From Seriola aureovittata (Eukaryota; Chordata; Actinopteri; Carangiformes; Carangidae), in the NCBI RefSeq assembly GCF_021018895.1, contig NC_079382.1, positions 17,746,501 to 17,810,500 of the forward strand: a DNA stretch of 64,000 bases, written 5' to 3'. Shown one piece after another: positions 40,701 through 64,000 of this stretch. Under the pieces are notes generated by a model that worked only from the letters and a program-made list of their open reading frames with translations, did no database searches and had not been told where the DNA came from. The position numbers and the translations under genes are program-made. Within the stretch, counting starts at the first letter, position 1; each line of letters opens with the position of its first letter.

Positions 40701-43089
40701 GCTCCACCTCCACGAGTCACTCAGTTTTTAAAAGAACATAATATAGAATGATGTTGAATATCAGAACTGACAGCTTGTGAGTTTATCATCACTCATCCTG
40801 ACTCTACCAGCACTCGTCTTTGTCTGTGGATACAAAGCAGTGCAACAAACACAGTCAGATTATATAAGGCTTCCTGACCTCTTGCTATTTCTTGTGTAGA
40901 GTCAGAGATACATTGTTTTGTTTCTCTTATGTGCAAGCAAGTACCGACCTGCTTTAGTAGACGACTTTTAACAGTACAGAAAATTTCACAAACAAGTTTT
41001 CTCATGCTTGGATACTTACTGCTGTTTAAGTCTCATGTTAGAATAATGCTCCAAATACTTTTGATTCCATATCCTGATGGAAATCCAGTGGGATTTAAAT
41101 GTGGCTTTAAACTGTTTTCTACATCTTCAACCTATAAACATCTGGAGTCTGGCTGCAAACAGCTGCTTTTACACTTCGTTTCTCTGCAGATGTCAGCGGG
41201 GTTCGTGGACCTCCCAGCTCTTGCCCAGACCCTTCAACAGGTTCCTCTGCATCAGAGACTCAACCTGGAGGCCGAGCTGGTTCAGGTAGGACCTCTGACT
41301 GCAAAAGCTCAGTCGCACTCTGTTCGGCCCTGTATCAGCTGACGTCCAGCAGGCCCTCGTAGCTCATAAGGAAATTCTCTCTTGTAGGGCTGCAACCAAC
41401 AATTATTTTCATTATTGATTAATCACTAGCCCCAAGTGATGTCTTCAGTTTGTTTTTTTCATCAACATCAATGTTCAACTGTCATATATCACATAAGAAA
41501 AACAGCAATTCCTTATGTTTGAAAAGCTGAAACCAGTGTGTTCGGCATTTCGTCTTGAAAACAAATAATCCATTGTAAGAGCAATTGCAGATCAATCGCC
41601 TGTCCATTGACTAATAGTTGCAGCTCTACTCTCTTTTCAGGGGTCGGTAAAGTAAGAAAATTAACTGAGAATACTTTTTGCTGCACATTAATTAGTATAA
41701 TTCTATCGCAAAAATAATAAACAAAATTTTTAGATTGGATTCACTGACAGAGATTAAGCCCAGTGCGAGACTTAAGACAGAAATCAGTGGAAACAAATTC
41801 TTAGTGAAGGATTCAGGCTTAATCCTCATCCATCCTTTTAACCGATATTATTTGTCCTGGTCATGTGCTTAGGGATGAACTGTGAAAATGAAAAAACACT
41901 GAAGGTCAATATTCAGTGGGACCGGTGACAGGTTTATATCTTCTTTCTTTGGAAGAAAACAGATTGATGAAAGTGTTGAGTGTGATTTTTATTTATATAT
42001 ATATGTATGTGTGATTATTTTTATCTGATGGATTTGAAAATAATATAATAATAGTAAAACCCACTGTCATTCTTTTTTTTGTACACTAATCCTGATGTTT
42101 CAGGTCCTGACTCCAGTAGAGCTGCCCACAGTGAGCCCCGCACCTAAACAAGAAATGTCCAAAACGTCCACATTCACTCCTCCATCCACAACTTTTAAAG
42201 GTCTCAGCATCAACCAGAAAGTCCCCGTGGCTCCAACCCCAGTGTCCACCTCAAATGCTTCCAAGCTGCCAGAGGATGATGGTGATGAAGAGCTGGACCA
42301 GCTGCTCGGTTTAGAAAAACCAGTCTCAGGTGTTGTAGAAAACCAGTCTGCCAGTGTTACAGATGAGGAGAGAGTCAGTCCAGAGGAAGGTGAGTTTATT
42401 ATCGCTCTCCCATTTGTAACTTATTTTTGTTTTCTAAGATCTTTGTGGAGCATTTTGTGAAGTACACTTATTTGCTTTCTTGCCAGAGTTCGATGAGATT
42501 GATAAATATGAAGCTACAGCTGCTTAGAGCTGAGAAATGGTCAGGCGCGTAACCCACTGTTTAATGGCTAATTGTTGTTTTATACCTCTGTTCTTGTATG
42601 TATCTTAAACAAGATATAATGTGTTAATTAATGAGCTTCTGTGACGCTGGTAGTCACATTTGTTGCCTTTGGACTGATCCAGTCTTTATGCTAAGCTAAG
42701 CAAAGTAGCTGCTGGCTAAAGCTTCATATTTAACTGACAGGAGAGTGATCTTCATCCTCACATCTAACTCTCTGCCATAAAACAAACAAGAACATTTCCA
42801 AAATCATAACTTTTGCTTTAAATTCACCACATTCATCAGAAATTTAATGAAAACGTTAAAGACAATCTCACATCATGAGAAAATAAGTCTTCAAAGCTTT
42901 AGAGTCAAAATCTTCCCTGTGTTCTTTTAATTTGCAGTGTGTGCCGAAATGAAGGAGGTGGCACCGGAGGTGTTGGAGGAGAAGACGGAGGAGATGAAAG
43001 ACAAAGATGTCACACCTCCAAAGGCCTCCGTCAAGCAGGAAATGACAGAGGAGGACCTGGAGGACTGGCTCGACAGCATGATCTCCTGA
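7519..43089 (+). CDS. aven: Aven, apoptosis and caspase activation inhibitor (gene span, 6 coding exons)
   Basis: Exons 7519-7713, 9470-9641, 40244-40314, 41190-41285, 42104-42389 and 42938-43089 join in frame to 972 nt, giving 323 residues (human 362). All junctions are GT-AG with matching phases. The N-terminus is an RG/RGG-rich tract (residues 1-55). The conserved core begins at SRRKLESNWDRY, then QRGTDYLVLLESAGD, FTQFRLAEEKDWEMD and LNLEAELVQ. An acidic stretch DDGDEELDQLLGLE follows, and the C-terminus is the nearly invariant EEDLEDWLDSMIS. Family knowledge: Aven binds Bcl-xL and Apaf-1 and restrains caspase-9, activates ATM signalling, and its arginine-methylated RGG box binds G-quadruplex mRNAs. 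Intron 2 is 30.6 kb, far larger than the others. AATAAA at 43607-43612 is the likely poly(A) signal. Confidence 0.96.
7714..9469 (+). other. aven intron 1
   Basis: 1.76 kb, donor GTGAGA and acceptor ttctttcag. Contents: an A-run at 7965-7978 and a short tandem duplication around 8390-8470, in which the palindromic word gattgcaatc and a cctttggt(g/t)cat word each occur twice. I see nothing coding. Because chrm5 has a spliced 5' UTR running the other way, a minus-strand non-coding exon could be hidden here. Confidence 0.6.
9470..9641 (+). CDS. aven: aven exon 2
   Basis: Starts HQDEGDNVQEEDERREV and includes the family signature SRRKLESNWDRY and QRGTDYLVLLESA. 172 nt, phase 0 in and phase 1 out (the final Gly codon is split G|GG). 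Donor GCAG|GTAAGA is strong. Confidence 0.96.
13420..13535 (-). repeat. SINE-like fish repeat fragment
   Basis: The words 'gagagagcgagacaggaag', 'ctacatgcaacaaagggcc' and 'gggtacgatttccctg' match, from memory, a very common teleost interspersed repeat. A related copy in opposite orientation lies at 32445-32560. Boundaries are approximate. Confidence 0.5.
14920..15225 (-). repeat. GGGCTGCAAC-family repeat, minus copy
   Basis: Read on the minus strand it gives the family words: gattattatttggtctataaa and gtcagacaatagtgaaaactgg, then ctgattaatctgcag-like text near the far end. Diverged, with uncertain ends. Same family as 41386-41627. Confidence 0.5.
15957..16003 (+). repeat. GT/GTGC microsatellite
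   Basis: Imperfect (GT)n interrupted by GC dinucleotides, about 47 bp. Confidence 0.9.
18390..19095. repeat. Cluster of three GGGCTGCAAC-family copies
   Basis: About 18394-18688 is a plus-strand copy ending in acagctgcagctct. About 18695-18812 is a partial plus copy. About 18815-19090 is a minus-strand copy carrying a 27-T run at 18865-18891. Shared words include gcagcaaatcctcacatttgag, ttgttttgtcaa, aatattcaatttatg and their complements. The clustering implies insertion next to or into earlier copies. Confidence 0.6.
19096..26085 (+). other. aven intron 2, middle part
   Basis: No exon recognised. It includes a G-rich stretch with a run of about ten G at 20588-20602, a short 5' fragment of the GGGCTGCAAC family at 21476-21540, and AT-rich DNA. 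Parts (for example 23550-24050 and 24640-25120) have unusually even base composition with TAATTA/CAATTA words and could be conserved non-coding elements, but this cannot be shown from one sequence. Confidence 0.5.
26086..26275 (+). repeat. Fish interspersed repeat (SINE/LINE-tail type)
   Basis: The words 'tttatttacataacacaaaatcataac', 'cagttatcttagggtacgttt', 'atagagcaggttcagaac' and 'acagtggcaaggaaaaac' match a widespread teleost repeat as I remember it (usually '...aaatcacaacagttatctcaaggcgcttta...'). Ends are approximate. Confidence 0.55.
28698..28755. repeat. (AT)n microsatellite
   Basis: About 58 bp of uninterrupted TA dinucleotides. Confidence 0.95.
28770..29050 (+). repeat. GGGCTGCAAC-family repeat copy
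   Basis: Contains ttttcattattgattaacctgcc, ggtttataaaatgtcagtaaatag, tgtctttgttttgtccg and caacagacaactaggaag, all typical of the family. Both ends are diverged. Confidence 0.5.
30800..31088 (+). repeat. GGGCTGCAAC-family repeat, nearly full copy
   Basis: Runs from gagcttctactgatgattattttctcgattaatcgg to gactaattattgcagctctg, with internal words aagcagcaagtcctcacatg and gtttgacatttttgc. The 3' terminus matches the inverted terminal word GTTGCAGCTCT of the copy at 41386-41627. Confidence 0.6.
31375..31443 (+). repeat. GGGCTGCAAC-family 5' fragment
   Basis: ctgcaactaataattattttcattactgattt is the start of the family; the copy breaks off after gatgaaatgtcag. Confidence 0.55.
32445..32560 (+). 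repeat. SINE-like fish repeat fragment
   Basis: Words such as ccgggacctttgttccatat and tctttctctctgccctcaat are the opposite-strand form of the repeat seen at 13420-13535. Short and diverged. Confidence 0.4.
33215..33330 (+). repeat. Pyrimidine-rich tract
   Basis: About 115 bp consisting largely of C and T, with TCC/TCTC runs. About 170 bp downstream (33498-33620) the same strand is strongly purine-rich (GGA/GAA), so the two tracts are roughly complementary. Confidence 0.7.
35995..39066 (+). repeat. 3.07-kb AT-rich minisatellite, about 33-40 bp unit
   Basis: About 80 tandem units share the core CCTTACTATACTATGAC. The core is followed by a T-rich linker of several kinds: ATTTTTGACATTTTT, a TTTTTTTAAAAAATATTTTT type and a TTTTTTAATATTTTTTCA type. 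Linker variants recur in the same order at a spacing of about 430 bp (36234 against 36671, 36461 against 36889), so the array grew partly by duplication of multi-unit blocks. It lies in aven intron 2, about 1.2 kb before exon 3. Open frames reading MPYYTMTFF repeats are by-products. I cannot name the family. Confidence 0.97.
39067..40243 (+). other. End of aven intron 2
   Basis: Unique-looking sequence between the minisatellite and exon 3. It includes an octamer-type motif ATTTGCAT at 39347-39354 within a stretch that may be conserved (39280-39480), and a short GT run near 40105. The acceptor is tctttctcag. Confidence 0.6.
40244..40314 (+). CDS. aven: aven exon 3
   Basis: 71 nt: completes Gly, then DCFTQFRLAEEKDWEMDLFT and ASQ; ends phase 0 at CAG|GTAAAT. 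It corresponds to the human segment DSFSQFRFAEEKEWDSE. Confidence 0.96.
40315..41189 (+). other. aven intron 3
   Basis: 875 bp, GT-AG, with no recognised feature. Confidence 0.7.
41190..41285 (+). CDS. aven: aven exon 4
   Basis: 32 codons, phase 0 at both ends: MSAGFVDLPALAQTLQQVPL then HQRLNLEAELVQ. Human counterpart: SELLVRALQELPLCLRLNVAAELVQ. The in-frame ATG at the exon start is internal, not a translation start. Confidence 0.96.
41386..41627 (+). mobile_element. Complete GGGCTGCAAC-family element (MITE-like)
   Basis: 242 bp bounded by imperfect terminal inverted repeats: AGGGCTGCAAC at the left, GTTGCAGCTCT at the right (10 of 11 match after reversal). There is no coding capacity. It is the best-preserved copy in the window and defines the family; other copies lie at about 14920, 18390, 28770, 30800, 31375, 52500 and 62541. 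A target-site duplication is not clear. The short inverted ends suggest a non-autonomous DNA transposon, which is an inference. Confidence 0.65.
41628..42103 (+). other. Remainder of aven intron 4
   Basis: AT-rich, with a short TA run near 41995-42010 and the acceptor gatgtttcag. Nothing else seen. Confidence 0.6.
42104..42389 (+). CDS. aven: aven exon 5
   Basis: 286 nt, phase 0 in and phase 1 out. It encodes a Pro/Ser/Thr-rich linker beginning VLTPVELPTVSPAPKQEMSK, then the acidic DDGDEELDQLLGLEKPVSG, matching human LEEELDLLLNLDAPI. Confidence 0.96.
42938..43089 (+). CDS. aven: aven exon 6 (C-terminus)
   Basis: VCAEMKEVAPEVLEEKTEEM then an acidic/Lys linker and the conserved EEDLEDWLDSMIS followed by TGA at 43087-43089. 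The preceding 548-bp intron (42390-42937) shows nothing notable. Confidence 0.97.
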
Positions 43090-43490
43090 CCACCAATGAT
43101 CCAGGACAGACTTGATGAAAGGAGTATGTAAAGGAAAGTGGACTTGAACCTCCTCTGCTTTGGCTTTTGTCCTTTTAAAAATCATATCAAGACCAAACAG
43201 AAATTTACTTGAAACATTCAGCCTTAAAGCCAGTATTTAACCTCACATGCTGAAAGACTTTGCTTCACATTAGCCTCCGCTCTGTTTCTGGAGCTTAATG
43301 AGAGACGATATGTTTGGAGGTGCAGAGACGGGACAGAACATCTTGAACGTTTGTGAGAATGTGTCACAATGTTCCCTCTGCACCTCCTCCTGCAGAGACA
43401 GAATTTTCTGTTCCATGTGAGTATGAAAGTTGCACACCTCAAGAGAGTGTGTAATGGACGGACAGTGAAAGAGGTCACAAACACGTTTGG

Positions 43491-43513
43491 TTTATTGCGT
43501 CAATTAATTTATT
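43491..43513 (-). terminator. ryr3: Probable ryr3 poly(A) signals
   Basis: Two minus-strand AATAAA hexamers (43508-43513 and 43491-43496), about 1.05 kb after the ryr3 stop codon. The choice between them is open. Confidence 0.4.
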
Positions 43514-43606
43514 CATTTCCTCCCCATCATTAAAAGAAATGCGGTTTACCAAAGCTACTACATACATAGAAATGGCCATACAACAGCAGTTAACCATCTT
43601 GTCGTC

Positions 43607-43612
43607 AATAAA
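43607..43612 (+). terminator. aven: Probable aven poly(A) signal
   Basis: AATAAA about 520 bases after the stop codon, followed by a T-rich stretch (gttttgtttttttcgg) suitable as a downstream element. Confidence 0.55.
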
Positions 43613-44562
43613 TCCCTGAACCAAGTTTTGTTTTTTTCGGTTTCCTCTTGTTGTGGGGTTCTTCTACTGTGGAAAGAAGTGCAGGCGGGCAGGACACCAC
43701 AGCTTAGGAACAAAACCAAACTAAGCAACATTTACACGAGGGTCATCTATATTTTATACAACAAATGCTTCTTTTCTTTTTTTTTAAATGTAAAAGCCAC
43801 AAAACTAACTTGAGCTAAATCTGCTTGTAACTAATCCAGAACTAGCACACAGCTTGTGTCAGGAGGGACAAAAATGATTTTCTTTTTTTTTTGCATAGTT
43901 TCTCTTAAGGCACATCGGCTCTTGATAAACACGTAAAGTGAGTCGTCTCTGGTCCTGGAAGAACCATCTTCATTATTTCATCAGACAGATTATAACCAGC
44001 GTTGAAAGGCAGAGCAGGACTCACTCATTTCATTTGATGTTAACTGGATCGACACTAGCAGCACACATCCATTCTGTTGGTTTGATAAGTGACACTAACA
44101 TCCTGGCGTTAAAACTAGAAAATGTGCATATTCAGACATTCAGTTGTCATGCTGTAACCCTCCACGTGTATCAAATGTCTACACACAACAAATTGTGCAA
44201 CAGGTTGGGGTTAAGCAAGTGAAAAGGCAATGTGAATCAGAATCAAAAGAAGACTTTGCATAAAAGAGGCGTCGTGGCAAGTGACGGTTTTCGGTAACAA
44301 GGAAGAGGACTTGGATGCACAAACGTCCACTCATCAGTTGTAAGTTTTAAAATAATTTTCTTTAAATTATCTTTTTACGTGTATTTAAATTCAAAATTAA
44401 ATTATTTTTTTTCTACTTCACATATTTCGACACCATGGCAGCAGAGAAAGTCCAGTGAGTGTTCAAGTTGTGTTAATGGTGAAGTCAAGTTCATTGTCTC
44501 TTTCAGATAGAAGGAAAGTAGAGAGGGGTGTTTGGGCCAATAGACAAGTCTGACCCACCTCT

Positions 44563-64000
<19,438 letters not shown>

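Larger units (their letters stand above)
43090..44562. other. Convergent 3' UTRs of aven and ryr3
   Basis: The two stop codons are 1.47 kb apart on opposite strands. The plus-strand AATAAA at 43607-43612 is the likely aven signal. On the minus strand AATAAA occurs at 43491-43496 and 43508-43513, and I saw no closer canonical signal for ryr3. If both are used, the mature transcripts overlap by roughly 100-150 nt. Confidence 0.55.

Overview
The window is vertebrate nuclear DNA, almost certainly from a teleost (ray-finned) fish and probably a percomorph. The grounds are split genes with GT-AG introns and short ryr3 introns, high AT content, long (CA)n arrays, and many dispersed short repeats of types common in fish genomes. 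It covers one conserved syntenic block, chrm5 - aven - ryr3, which in human lies at 15q14. That synteny, together with the protein sequence, identifies the ryanodine receptor as type 3.

Layout. 1-5044: non-coding DNA containing the chrm5 3' UTR. 5045-6586 (minus): the single coding exon of chrm5, a complete 513-residue M5 muscarinic receptor, with a 3' splice site just upstream showing a spliced 5' UTR. 7519-43089 (plus): aven, six coding exons and 323 residues, with an RG-rich first exon in a GC-rich promoter region and a 30.6-kb intron 2. That intron holds most of the window's repeats, including a 3.07-kb AT-rich minisatellite (35995-39066). 43090-44562: a convergent aven/ryr3 3' end region. 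44563-64000 (minus): the last 34 recognised exons of ryr3, coding for about the C-terminal 1,480 residues: calmodulin-binding segment, core solenoid with the calcium site, EF hands, membrane domain, GGGIGD pore and zinc-finger C-terminal domain. The 5' part of ryr3 lies beyond the right edge.

The three genes do not form a pathway. chrm5 is a Gq-coupled receptor whose signalling releases intracellular calcium, ryr3 is a sarco/endoplasmic-reticulum calcium-release channel, and aven is a cell-death inhibitor and RNA-binding protein. Their association is positional: chrm5 and aven are divergent, and their 5' ends are probably interleaved; aven and ryr3 converge.

The main observation is in ryr3. 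Two homologous exons (61925-62024 and 61034-61130) have identical splice phases and lie directly after the calmodulin-binding exon. Including both, or neither, creates an early stop, so they behave as a mutually exclusive pair. The second exon can also be extended in frame by exactly 96 codons to a second good donor. Two other ryr3 exons have about 150 bp of (TG)n directly against their 3' splice site, and one intron is of the GC-AG class.
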